Below are positions 7,392-14,002 of a stretch of 18,022 nucleotides of DNA, piece after piece. Origin of the DNA: DAOUFU01 sp034429275 (lineage in GTDB: Bacteria; Chloroflexota; Anaerolineae; Aggregatilineales; Aggregatilineaceae); assembly GCA_034429275.1 (NCBI GenBank), contig DAOUFU010000165.1, positions 1-18,022 on the forward strand. Reading direction: 5' to 3'. The first letter of the stretch is position 1. Each line of letters starts with the position of its first letter. The notes beneath the pieces are model-generated. The model ran no database searches and was not told where the DNA came from. It was given only the letters and a program-made list of their open reading frames with translations. The position numbers and the translations under genes were made by a program.

Positions 7392-8176
7392 GAGGCGTCC
7401 TGGGAATCGTTCGCGCCAGGATCGGCGTCCCCAAACAGCCCGCTGTAGCCTGCGTCCCCACCGTGATCGGCCAGGTAGCCGCGCACGTAATCGCCATCCA
7501 GCGCCCGGTCGAAGGCGCGGGTCTGCCCGGCTAGCTGCGCCTGGATCGCGTCTTGCAGCAGCGCGCGCTGGGCATCGAGCAGTTTTCGCCGCTCGCGCCC
7601 GATCTGCCAGTTCTGCCAGGCATTAGCCAGCGTGGCGGCAGTGCTGGCCGCCGCCTGGAACAATTCGAGCGCCTGTTGAACCTGAGCCAGCCGCATCGAT
7701 ACCCGGCGTCGCGGCGGCCCGGCAGGCAGCGCGAAGGCCGGTTCTGCCGGTCGCGTGATGGGGATACGCACCGGTTCGGTGGGCAGACCGCGCGCCGCCG
7801 GTCGCGCGATAGGGATGTTCGCCGGTTCGGCGGGCAGACCGCGCGCCGCAGCATATTGTTCCCAGTGAGCGGCCCCATCATTGAACAGGCCCAGTTCGCG
7901 GAACGGCTCGCGCAGGTCGAGCAGGGTGCGCAGGCGAGGGGTCACGGCGTCGCGCGCCAGGGCGATACCTGCGCGCGGATCGCGGGCATAAGTCGATTCG
8001 AGCGGGAGCGCGCTCAGGGGAGCAAATGCATAGCGCAGCGTCTCAATGCGAACCCGCACGATCAACCACCCGGCGAGGTCGAGGTCATCGGCGGAAGCGC
8101 TCAGCGGGGCCTCAACCTGGTGAAGCGTATACAGGCGAATGAACGGTCGGACAGGCGGCAGACTCCTCGTGGACAT
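7388..8176 (-). CDS. Protein of unknown function with an internal tandem repeat, coupled to the metallopeptidase
   Basis: I do not recognise this 262-residue protein. It has no signal peptide or membrane segment. The N-terminal third is a compact mixed region (LYTLHQVEAPLSASADDLDLAGWLIVR and onward). The middle holds two near-identical 17-residue units, ARGLPAEPANIPIARPA and ARGLPTEPVRIPITRPA, plus a degenerate AEPAFALPAGPP. A helical, Ala/Gln-rich segment follows (MRLAQVQQALELFQAAASTAATLANAWQNWQ...RRKLLDAQRALLQDAIQAQLA), likely coiled coil, and the C-terminus is acidic. ATG 8176 has AGGA nine bases upstream. A TATGAT -10 box lies on the minus strand at 8221-8216, giving a leader of about 33 bases. 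Its stop overlaps the start of the secreted metallopeptidase, so the two proteins are made together; a shared function is inferred only from this coupling. Confidence 0.8.
   Translation of the reverse strand: MSTRSLPPVRPFIRLYTLHQVEAPLSASADDLDLAGWLIVRVRIETLRYAFAPLSALPLESTYARDPRAGIALARDAVTPRLRTLLDLREPFRELGLFNDGAAHWEQYAAARGLPAEPANIPIARPAARGLPTEPVRIPITRPAEPAFALPAGPPRRRVSMRLAQVQQALELFQAAASTAATLANAWQNWQIGRERRKLLDAQRALLQDAIQAQLAGQTRAFDRALDGDYVRGYLADHGGDAGYSGLFGDADPGANDSQDAS
7749..7850 (-). repeat. Two-copy 51-bp in-frame tandem repeat
   Basis: Units 7749-7799 and 7800-7850 are both exactly 51 bases and differ at only a few positions. They sit inside the unknown gene at 8176-7388 and encode two 17-residue Pro/Arg-rich units. 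A third, degenerate half unit follows on the coding strand. The period is a multiple of three, so the frame is kept. Confidence 0.9.
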
Positions 8177-8215
8177 AAACCACCATCCTGCGGTCTCTCA
8201 CAACGTGCTGACTCG

Positions 8216-8221
8216 ATCATA
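8216..8221 (-). promoter_or_regulatory. Candidate -10 box of the unknown protein/metallopeptidase/DUF1295 operon
   Basis: The minus strand reads TATGAT (5 of 6 to consensus) here, within CGATATGATCG. Transcription would start near 8209, 33 bases before ATG 8176. No good -35 is visible at 16-18 bases, so support is moderate. Confidence 0.4.
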
Positions 8222-8266
8222 TCGCATTTTCGGCGGCAGATGGGGAATTATCCGGTTCGGGCTGTG

Positions 8267-8292
8267 GTGGGCGAGTGCTGGCACCCGCCCAC
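8267..8292 (-). terminator. Terminator-like hairpin after the Gfo/Idh/MocA gene, without a T run
   Basis: GTGGGCG-A-GTGC at 8267-8278 pairs with GCAC-C-CGCCCAC at 8281-8292: eleven pairs with one A/C mismatch. It lies 15 bases beyond the oxidoreductase stop codon (8308-8310) on the minus strand. Neither side has a T run, so it may be a weak or factor-dependent terminator, or a 3'-end stabiliser. Confidence 0.5.
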
Positions 8293-8307
8293 ATCACCCA
8301 CCCCTCA

Positions 8308-9306
8308 CTATCCACCCACTGCGACGCGCTGCCCGCTGCGTGCCGCCGCGTAGATGGCATCGATCACGCGCATGTTGCCGATGGCATCCTCGCCGGGAAA
8401 CAGCGGCGGGCGGCGATCGATCAATGCGCGGTTGAAGTCCTCAACGAGCAGTGCATACGAATCGTGCGCGCCCATCGGTTCGGTCTTGACCAGCGTATTA
8501 TCCGGGTCATAGTACAGAATCCGGCCTTCGCGGTCGGTGCGCAAGCTGTAGGCAACCGGGGCGGCCAGCGTGCCCGCCGTGCCGGTGACCTCGTACCAGC
8601 GGCGCAGCGGTTGGTTGAACCCACAGTTGATCACAGCCAGCACATCGCCGGGGAATTCGAGAGTCGCCACCACCGCATCATCCACGCCGCTGGCGGCCCA
8701 ATGGGCATGGGCGGTCACGCTGAGCGGCTCCGCCCCGGTCATGAAGCGCGCCAGCGCGATCGGGTAGCAGCCCACGTCATAAAGCGCTCCACCGCCGAGC
8801 GCCGGGTCCCAGCGCACATCGCCCTCGCGGTCGAGCATGAAACTGAACCCGGCCTGGATCAACCGCAGATCGCCGATCGCGCCTTCGCGTACCAGCGCGC
8901 GGATGCGCTGATCCTGTGGGTGGTGCCGCCACTGGAACGCTTCGGCCAGAGTCAGCCCACGGCTGGCGAATGCCTCCACGATGGCTTCGGCTTCGGCAGC
9001 ATTCAGGCTAATGGGTTTCTCGCACAGTACAGGCTTGCCCGCTTCGGCGGCACGGATCGCCCAGGGCGCGTGCAGCTTATTCGGCAGCGCGATATACACC
9101 GCATCCACTGAAGGGTCAGCCAACAGTTCATCGTAGCTGCCGTAACTGTGAGGGATGCCGTGCTGGTCGGCGAATGCGCGGGCGCGGTCGGCGTCGCGGC
9201 TGGCAACCGCGTAAGCCGTGCCGCTGGCCGCGGCGCGCATCGCGGGCAGAATCGAGGTTGCCGTGTGGCGGGCCGTGCCGAGCAGCCCCCAGCGAATAGC
9301 AGTCAT
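8308..9306 (-). CDS. Gfo/Idh/MocA family NAD(P)-dependent oxidoreductase
   Basis: This 332-residue cytoplasmic enzyme belongs to a family that oxidises or reduces sugars, inositols and related polyols with NAD(P). The Rossmann domain starts at once (IRWGLLGTAR at 4-13, a slightly altered dinucleotide loop). The family motif VLCEKPIS (93-100) carries the conserved Lys, and GGGALYDVGCYPIALARF (171-188) supplies the Asp and Tyr of the C-terminal domain; together these resemble the D-xylose 1-dehydrogenase-like branch. I chose ATG 9306 because GGAGGAG lies about eight bases upstream; an in-frame ATG at 9351 would add 15 unrelated residues. It diverges from a LacI-family gene over 207 bases that hold a LacI-type operator, so it is a likely regulatory target. 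Its exact substrate cannot be read from the sequence. Confidence 0.93.
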   Translation of the reverse strand: MTAIRWGLLGTARHTATSILPAMRAAASGTAYAVASRDADRARAFADQHGIPHSYGSYDELLADPSVDAVYIALPNKLHAPWAIRAAEAGKPVLCEKPISLNAAEAEAIVEAFASRGLTLAEAFQWRHHPQDQRIRALVREGAIGDLRLIQAGFSFMLDREGDVRWDPALGGGALYDVGCYPIALARFMTGAEPLSVTAHAHWAASGVDDAVVATLEFPGDVLAVINCGFNQPLRRWYEVTGTAGTLAAPVAYSLRTDREGRILYYDPDNTLVKTEPMGAHDSYALLVEDFNRALIDRRPPLFPGEDAIGNMRVIDAIYAAARSGQRVAVGG

Positions 9307-9360
9307 AGTGTTCACTCCTCCAAAAAGCTGTGAGATACAAACAAGCAGCATTCACCCAAG

Positions 9361-9369
9361 ATGTTAGCA
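9361..9369 (-). promoter_or_regulatory. Candidate extended -10 of the oxidoreductase promoter
   Basis: The minus strand reads TGC-TAACAT, an extended -10 with 4 of 6 core matches. Transcription would start near 9354, giving a leader of about 48 bases before ATG 9306. The -35 is not convincing. Confidence 0.35.
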
Positions 9370-9391
9370 CAATCGGGCGAGCCGCCGATTC

Positions 9392-9422
9392 TTTTCAGTT
9401 TTTGGCGAGGATGGTTTATAAT
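9392..9422 (+). promoter_or_regulatory. Promoter of the LacI-family regulator gene
   Basis: A consensus TATAAT lies at 9417-9422. TTTTCA at 9392-9397 (4 of 6, spacer 19) is the best -35; TTCAGT at 9394-9399 has the better 17-base spacer but fewer matches. Transcription would start near 9429, just before the operator-like palindrome at 9435-9448. Confidence 0.55.
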
Positions 9423-9434
9423 AAAAGCAAGAGA

Positions 9435-9448
9435 GTAAACCGTTTTAC
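9435..9448. promoter_or_regulatory. LacI-type operator in the divergent regulator/oxidoreductase region
   Basis: GTAAACCGTTTTAC is a 14-bp imperfect palindrome with matching GTAAA/TTTAC arms and the central CG typical of LacI/GalR-family operators; only positions 6 and 9 break the symmetry. It lies just downstream of the TATAAT box at 9417-9422, where a bound repressor would block transcription of the regulator's own gene. Negative autoregulation is the natural reading; control of the divergent gene, about 70 bases from its candidate promoter, is possible. Confidence 0.7.
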
Positions 9449-9513
9449 CCCGCCCAAACGGCCTTTGCTGTGCCCTCAAGCGGTGCTGTAGTGCCTATCC
9501 GGCAGGAATCTCT

Positions 9514-10551
9514 ATGGCCAAAGTGACGATTGACGACATCGCCCAAAAAGCTGGCGTCTCCAAGACCTCAGTATCCTTCGCCTTCAACAACCCGGATCGT
9601 CTTTCGGAAGCCACCCTGCGCCGCATTCTGGACGTAGCCGAGGAACTGGGCTACAGCCCCGATCCGCTGGCCAGCAACCTGAAGACCCGGCGCACCGGCT
9701 GCATTGGCGTGCTCGTGCCGCAGACCATCCCGCTCATCGCGCGCAACCCGCACATGTTCGAGTTCATCGAAGGGCTGGGGCACACCTGCCACGAGACCGG
9801 ATACTCGCTGATGCTGGTGCCGCCGCTCAAGGGCAGCGTGCGCCGGGCGATTGTGCGCGCGGCAGTGGACGGCTTCGTGACGCTGGGCCTGGAACCGTAT
9901 GGCAAAACCATGACCGTGCTGTTTCAGCGCGGAGTGCCGTTCGTGATGGCCGACAGTGAGCCGGTCGAGAACATCTCGTGCGTCAACGTCGATAACGAAT
10001 CGGGCGCGTATGCCGCCATGCGCTACATTCTCGAACGCGGTCACCGCCAGATCGCCCTGTTGGGCATTCTGTCGCCGCACGGCGGGCGCTACCAGCGCTA
10101 CACCGGCACGCTCAAGCAGCGAATGACCGGCTATCTGCGCGCTCTGGAAGAATTCGATCTGTCGATTGATGATGAATATGTCCGCCTGATCGAGTGCCAG
10201 GTCGATGCCGAGACCGGCGCGCAGACCTTCGAGGCGATCTGGCACGGTTCCCACCCCCGGCCAACCGCCATTGTCGCCATGGCCGACATCCTGGCCCTGG
10301 GCGCAATGCGAGCCGCCCGGCGGCTGGGCCTGCGCATCCCCGATGATGTGTCATTCGTGGGCTATGACGGCATTGCCAGCGATCAGTTTATTGATCCGCC
10401 GCTGACCACCATCCAGCAGCCCACGCTGCAAAAGGGCGAAATGGTGGCGCGTTTTTTGATCGACCTGGTGAACAATCGCCATCACGAGGTGCGCCACGTC
10501 GATCTGCCGGTCAGCCTGCTGGAAGGGGCTTCGGTGCGCGATCTTCGCTGA
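9514..10551 (+). CDS. LacI-family transcriptional regulator
   Basis: This 345-residue protein has the standard LacI/GalR layout. The N-terminal helix-turn-helix VTIDDIAQKAGVSKTSVSFAFN (4-25) is followed by the hinge helix region YSPDPLASNLKTRRTG (47-62), and a periplasmic-binding-protein-like effector domain fills 63-340 (IGVLVPQ, VNVDNESGAYAAMRYILERGHRQIALLG, AIVAMADILALGAMRAARRLG, SFVGYDGIASDQFIDPPLTTIQQP). The length is normal and all segments are present. It acts as a dimeric DNA-binding protein that responds to a small ligand, usually a sugar. ATG 9514 has AGGAA seven bases upstream. An operator-like palindrome lies in its promoter region (9435-9448) and a Gfo/Idh/MocA oxidoreductase gene diverges from it, suggesting control of a sugar or polyol pathway. 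It ends 18 bases from the convergent mraY gene. Confidence 0.95.
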   Translation: MAKVTIDDIAQKAGVSKTSVSFAFNNPDRLSEATLRRILDVAEELGYSPDPLASNLKTRRTGCIGVLVPQTIPLIARNPHMFEFIEGLGHTCHETGYSLMLVPPLKGSVRRAIVRAAVDGFVTLGLEPYGKTMTVLFQRGVPFVMADSEPVENISCVNVDNESGAYAAMRYILERGHRQIALLGILSPHGGRYQRYTGTLKQRMTGYLRALEEFDLSIDDEYVRLIECQVDAETGAQTFEAIWHGSHPRPTAIVAMADILALGAMRAARRLGLRIPDDVSFVGYDGIASDQFIDPPLTTIQQPTLQKGEMVARFLIDLVNNRHHEVRHVDLPVSLLEGASVRDLR

Positions 10552-10569
10552 CCGGCCCGGCGGGCGCGC

Positions 10570-11586
10570 TCAGCGCAGCAGGGCCAGCGCCACGCCCAGC
10601 ATCGCCGCCAGGATGCCCATCAGCCAGTAGCGCTGCACCACCTGGGTTTCGCTCCATCCGGCCAGCTCAAAATGGTGGTGGATGGGGGCCATGCGGAACA
10701 GGCGATGACCGCCCGTGAAGCGGAAATAGAGGACCTGCAGAATGACGCTGATCAGCGTCATGACGGGGATAAACGCCACGATGGGCAGCAGCAGCCACTG
10801 GCCGGTCATCAGCGCCACCGTCCCCAGTGCCGCCCCCAACGCCAGCGACCCGACATCGCCCATGAACAACTGGGCCGGGTGCGCGTTGTACCACAAGAAG
10901 CCAAAGCACGAGCCAACGATGATGAAGCAGAACTGCACCAGGAAGGTCTGGCCCTGCAAGTGCGCGATCACGCCGTAAGCCGCGAATGAGCTGGCCGTGA
11001 TCAACCCGGCCAGGCCGTCCAGCCCGTCGGTGATGTTGACCGCGTTGCTGGCTCCCACAATAATGAACATGGCGAAGGGAATCCACACCCACACCGGCAT
11101 CTCAAGGAATTCCTCGAACAAGGGGATGTAAACCCCGTTGGCGTTCTGGAATCCGCCGCCTGCCAGCGCCATCACCAGCGCGGCGACCCCGGCCAGCACC
11201 ACCTGCCCGGTGAACTTGGCCCGCGCGCTGATGCCCTCGCCGCGCTCGCGCGTGCCGCGAATGCCCTCCAGGTCATCAATCGCGCCCAGCAGCCCAAAAC
11301 TGATCATCACAAACAGCGGCAGCAGAATGCTCGACCCGGTCACGTCGCGTTGGACAATGCGCGCCATGTTCAGCCCCAGGGTGATCAGAATGACCGGGAC
11401 CAGGATCAGCACGCCGCCCATCGTTGGCGTCCCCACCTTGACCAGGTGACTCTGCGGGCCGCTCTCGCGAATCTGCTTGCCGATCTTGAGCCGCCGCAGA
11501 ATCTCGATGAACGGACCGCCCCAGATGGCGGTGAGCAAAAACGTGATCGCGCCCAGCGTGAGCGCAAATGGCAGTTCAGGAGTCAT
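10570..11586 (-). CDS. mraY: Phospho-N-acetylmuramoyl-pentapeptide-transferase (MraY)
   Basis: MraY moves phospho-MurNAc-pentapeptide from UDP to undecaprenyl phosphate in the inner membrane, making lipid I for peptidoglycan. The 338-residue protein has about ten membrane segments and the diagnostic motifs: SHLVKVGTPTMGG (46-58), the Asp pair AIDDLEG (104-105), NAVNITDGLDGLAG (181-194), MGDVGS (242-247, Asp244) and the MraY-specific MAPIHHHFE (299-307). That last motif separates it from WecA/TagO-type transferases. ATG 11586 is the only reasonable start, though I see no good Shine-Dalgarno. It stands alone and not in a mur/fts (dcw) cluster: neighbours are a LacI regulator (convergent) and exonuclease III (divergent). 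Whether it is the only MraY of the genome cannot be told from here. Confidence 0.95.
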   Translation of the reverse strand: MTPELPFALTLGAITFLLTAIWGGPFIEILRRLKIGKQIRESGPQSHLVKVGTPTMGGVLILVPVILITLGLNMARIVQRDVTGSSILLPLFVMISFGLLGAIDDLEGIRGTRERGEGISARAKFTGQVVLAGVAALVMALAGGGFQNANGVYIPLFEEFLEMPVWVWIPFAMFIIVGASNAVNITDGLDGLAGLITASSFAAYGVIAHLQGQTFLVQFCFIIVGSCFGFLWYNAHPAQLFMGDVGSLALGAALGTVALMTGQWLLLPIVAFIPVMTLISVILQVLYFRFTGGHRLFRMAPIHHHFELAGWSETQVVQRYWLMGILAAMLGVALALLR

Positions 11587-11657
11587 AACGTCGCTGTCAT
11601 AGGGGCCAGGTGTGCCGCGCCCGGCTGAAAGTGAGCACCGGTTTGTACTGGCCAGCG

Positions 11658-11687
11658 ATTGTACGCCAGATTATGCCATCTGCCCAA
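11658..11687 (-). promoter_or_regulatory. Candidate mraY promoter
   Basis: Reading the minus strand, TTGGGC (11687-11682) and TACAAT (11663-11658) are separated by 18 bases. The start would be near 11651, with a leader of about 65 bases. Spacing and -10 are good; the -35 is 4 of 6. Confidence 0.45.
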
Positions 11688-11795
11688 AACGCCCCGCTGA
11701 ACCTCAGAACCTCCGCAGATCAGCAGCATCATCTCGACGAGTAGCACTAGCCCTGTAGTACCCCCCTGCGCCGCTACCCGACTACCCGCCGTGTG

Positions 11796-11804
11796 TGGTA
11801 TGCT
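11796..11804 (+). promoter_or_regulatory. Weak candidate promoter of the exonuclease III gene
   Basis: TGG-TATGCT is an extended -10 with 4 of 6 core matches and no clear -35. It would give a leader of about 70 bases to ATG 11884. Apart from this and the minus-strand mraY promoter, the 297-bp gap 11587-11883 holds nothing I can name. Confidence 0.3.
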
Positions 11805-11883
11805 TTTGGACAGCGCACCACGCCCGGCGCTGGATCGGCGGGCCGGGTGCAGGTGAGCACTGCGCACACAAGGGACAAACGCC

Positions 11884-12654
11884 ATGCCAACGCTGTATTC
11901 GTGGAACGTCAACGGCATCCGCGCCGCACAGGGCAAGGGGTTCCTCGACTGGCTGCACACGGTCCAGCCGGATATGCTGTGCATCCAGGAAACCAAAGCC
12001 CACCCCGACCAGCTTGAGGACGCGCTGCGCAGCCCGGCGGGCTACCATACCTACTGGGCATGGTCCACCGCGCGCAAGGGCTACAGCGGGGTGGCGCTCT
12101 TCAGCCGCACCGAACCACGCAGCGTGCAGATCGGTCTGGGCATCGAAGAATACGACGCAGAGGGCCGCACCATCATCGCGGACTATGGCGATTTTGTGCT
12201 GATCGGCGCATACTTCCCTAACGGGGGTCAGGACAACGGGCGCGTGCCGTTCAAAATGGCTTACAAAGCCGCCTTTCTCGCATACACCGAACGGCTGCGC
12301 GCCGAGGGCCGCGCCGTGATCTTCTGCGGCGATGTCAACACCGACCACCGGCCCATCGACCTGGCGCGCCCGGATGAAAACCAGACGGTTACCGGGTTCC
12401 TGCCCGAAGAACGCGCATGGATCGACGAAGTCGTTGCCAAAGGGTATATTGACACCTGGCGCGATCTTCACCCGGAAACGACCGGTGGTTATACGTACTG
12501 GACCTATTGGGGCCGCACACGCGAGCGGAACATCGGCTGGCGCATCGACTATTTCTTCATCACGCCGGATCTTCGCCCTCGCGTGATCGATGCGGCTATC
12601 CATGCCGACGTGATGGGATCGGACCACTGCCCGATCAGCCTGACCCTGGCCTGA
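11884..12654 (+). CDS. xth: Exodeoxyribonuclease III (AP endonuclease family)
   Basis: Exonuclease III cuts DNA at abasic sites and trims 3' ends with Mg2+, in base excision repair in the cytoplasm. The 256 residues carry the full catalytic set of the EEP fold: WNVNGIRA (Asn8), IQETK (Glu36), the Tyr of GAYFPNG (110), FCGDVNTDH (Asp150, Asn152), WRIDYFF (Asp222) and GSDHCPI (Asp247, His248). The length matches E. coli XthA (268) and its closer bacterial relatives. ATG 11884 has AAGGGAC about seven bases upstream. It is a single gene, with mraY diverging from it and an unrelated TPR-like gene 77 bases downstream; I see no terminator in that gap. No residue of note is missing. Confidence 0.96.
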   Translation: MPTLYSWNVNGIRAAQGKGFLDWLHTVQPDMLCIQETKAHPDQLEDALRSPAGYHTYWAWSTARKGYSGVALFSRTEPRSVQIGLGIEEYDAEGRTIIADYGDFVLIGAYFPNGGQDNGRVPFKMAYKAAFLAYTERLRAEGRAVIFCGDVNTDHRPIDLARPDENQTVTGFLPEERAWIDEVVAKGYIDTWRDLHPETTGGYTYWTYWGRTRERNIGWRIDYFFITPDLRPRVIDAAIHADVMGSDHCPISLTLA

Positions 12655-12731
12655 GCCGGGCACCGGGGCACGGATGCACAAGAGCACCTGCCCGCAGACC
12701 GTTATTGCAGCACATGAGGGGATGAGAGCGT

Positions 12732-13562
12732 ATGGCAAACGAGCTGCAAGATCAACTGAAAGCCGCGATTGAGCTTGCCCAGCAGGGGCAGCGCGATGCC
12801 GCGCGCGGGCTGCTGCTGCGCGTGGTGGAGAGCGATCCGCAGCAGGAACTGGCCTGGATGTGGCTGGCAGTGGTCTCCACCGACCGGGACGAGCGGCTGA
12901 AATACCTGGAACGCACGCTGGCCATTAACCCCACCAACGAGCGAGCGCTCAGCGCCTATACCAAACTCACGGGGCGCATCTACGAACCGGGCGCGGCTGC
13001 GGCGGCCCCGGCCCGCCCTGCGGCCCCACCGCGCGCCGAACAGCCCGCGCGTGTCGATTGGACCGATACGCTCGAAACCCGGCGTTCACCGCTGATTACG
13101 CTGGCCATTCTGGCGGTGACGATCCTGGTGCTGGCTGGCGGCGGCTATTATTTCGCCTCCCAACTGCGCAACGAAGATGACGAGCCGGATGCCACCGCAA
13201 CGCTTGACCCCATCCAGCAGGCCACACTCAATGCCACGCTGGGCACGCCGGATAGCACACCCACCCTTCGCTTCAGCCTGACGCCCTCGCTGACTCCGTT
13301 GCCCACCGTCACGCCCGGCCCGTCACCCACCTCGATCTGGAGCAGTCCGCCCCCCACCTGGACGTCCGTGCCAACGGCCACGCCCGTTCCCACACTGACG
13401 CCGCTGCCCAGCTTTACGCCGCTGCCCACCGCGACCGCCACCATCCCGGTTACCTATGTCAGCCCGACTCCTCGCCCCACCAGGGAAGGAACCGCTGCCA
13501 GCCCGGTCACCGCGACGCCCAGCCTTGGCCAGGAACCCACAGCCCCAGCGACTCCAGGATAA
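12732..13562 (+). CDS. TPR-like single-pass membrane protein with a Thr/Pro-rich tail
   Basis: This 276-residue protein is built of three parts. Residues 1-85 form two helical TPR-like repeats (AIELAQQGQRDAARGLLLRVVESDPQQELAWMWLAVV, then LKYLERTLAINPTNERALSAY), a style common in Chloroflexota. An Ala/Pro linker (85-110) leads to one membrane helix (120-142, PLITLAILAVTILVLAGGGYYF). The last ~125 residues are low-complexity Thr/Pro/Ser (TPLPTVTPGPSP, TATPVPTLTPLPS and so on), acidic at first (RNEDDEPDATATLD). Positive residues lie before the helix, so TPRs should be inside and the Thr/Pro part outside. The tail ends without any folded domain, so it may be a cell-surface stalk, possibly glycosylated, or a scaffold. 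A GAGGGGATGAGAG purine stretch precedes ATG 12732. No specific function can be given. Confidence 0.88.
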   Translation: MANELQDQLKAAIELAQQGQRDAARGLLLRVVESDPQQELAWMWLAVVSTDRDERLKYLERTLAINPTNERALSAYTKLTGRIYEPGAAAAAPARPAAPPRAEQPARVDWTDTLETRRSPLITLAILAVTILVLAGGGYYFASQLRNEDDEPDATATLDPIQQATLNATLGTPDSTPTLRFSLTPSLTPLPTVTPGPSPTSIWSSPPPTWTSVPTATPVPTLTPLPSFTPLPTATATIPVTYVSPTPRPTREGTAASPVTATPSLGQEPTAPATPG

Positions 13563-13696
13563 CCGGCGACACCGACATGGCACGCTTTGGGGGTATTTTG
13601 AGCGTGACACGGGGAAACTGGCGCGGTGGAAAATTTGTGCAATAATGCAGGCGTAGTGAGGGAAAGAGCGCCTTGATGGATGTGCTACGCGAGCGC

Positions 13697-13727
13697 TTGT
13701 GCAAATCTTCGCGTGCCGTGCTACAAT
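13697..13727 (+). promoter_or_regulatory. Upstream candidate promoter in the 13563-14015 gap
   Basis: TTGTGC at 13697-13702 and TACAAT at 13722-13727 are separated by 19 bases. A start near 13734 would place another ~107 bases ahead of the stronger promoter at 13807-13834. The stretch 13563-13696 holds no gene I can support. Confidence 0.35.
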
Positions 13728-13806
13728 TATCGCTGGGGTAAGCTGCTGCGTTCGGCCAGAGCGTTTTGGTCTGCGGGAAGAACTTTCACTTGTTAGGCTA
13801 GGGCGC

Positions 13807-13834
13807 TTGCGTTGTAGCGAAGCGGCTTTATACT
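13807..13834 (+). promoter_or_regulatory. Candidate promoter of the structured leader RNA
   Basis: TATACT at 13829-13834 (5 of 6) has TTGCGT at 13807-13812, 16 bases upstream (3 of 6, TTG kept). The predicted start, about 13841, coincides with the first base of a 9-bp hairpin, as is usual for structured RNAs. Confidence 0.5.
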
Positions 13835-13840
13835 AAGGGT

Positions 13841-14002
13841 GGAATGAGCGAACATCAGGCGAAAACGCCAGGCTCGTTCCAGGTGGGGCGCTCCCTGAGC
13901 GCCATGAGGCAGGGCGCAAGCCTCTGGATCGGTGGGGCACGCTCAAAAGCCCCGCAGTTTTTGGGATGCGCCGTCTGATTATTGGGTTGATAGACTATCA
14001 GA
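13841..14002 (+). ncRNA. Candidate structured leader or small RNA upstream of the 64-residue protein
   Basis: Four hairpins follow each other without a gene. P1: 13841-13849 with 13872-13880 (9 bp, one G-U), capped by GGCG-AAAA-CGCC at 13858-13869. P2: GGCGCT/AGCGCC at 13887-13892 and 13898-13903. P3: GAGGC/GCCTC at 13906-13910 and 13920-13924. P4: GGGGC/GCCCC at 13934-13938 and 13949-13953, followed after GCAG by TTTTT (13958-13962). The loop of P3 contains GGCGCA (13913-13918), a perfect complement of TGCGCC at 13967-13972, so a pseudoknot is possible. Finally TCTGAT (13974-13979) can pair with ATCAGA (13997-14002), reaching the first bases of the GAAGGAG Shine-Dalgarno. I cannot match it to tmRNA, SRP RNA, RNase P RNA or a riboswitch class I know. 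It could be a cis-regulatory leader or a separate small RNA ending at P4; pairings were found by eye. Confidence 0.45.

Noticed and set aside
4527..7448. Two long plus-strand open frames opposite the DUF1295 and metallopeptidase genes
   Set aside because: Both are Gln/His/Arg-rich antisense shadows; the minus-strand products have recognisable families, a signal peptide and coupled starts.
13841..13972. Assignment of the structured region to tmRNA, SRP RNA, 6S RNA or c-di-GMP-I riboswitch
   Set aside because: The conserved cores I know for tmRNA and SRP RNA are absent; the 6S ends do not pair; only a short GGGCGCAAGCCTC stretch resembles the GEMM core and its partner GCAAACC segment is missing.
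13988..14000. TGATAGACTATCA, a perfect 13-base palindrome, as a repressor operator
   Set aside because: It lies next to the ribosome site, downstream of any plausible transcription start, and a one-base centre cannot form a hairpin; part of it fits the TCTGAT/ATCAGA stem better. It is kept only as part of the leader.
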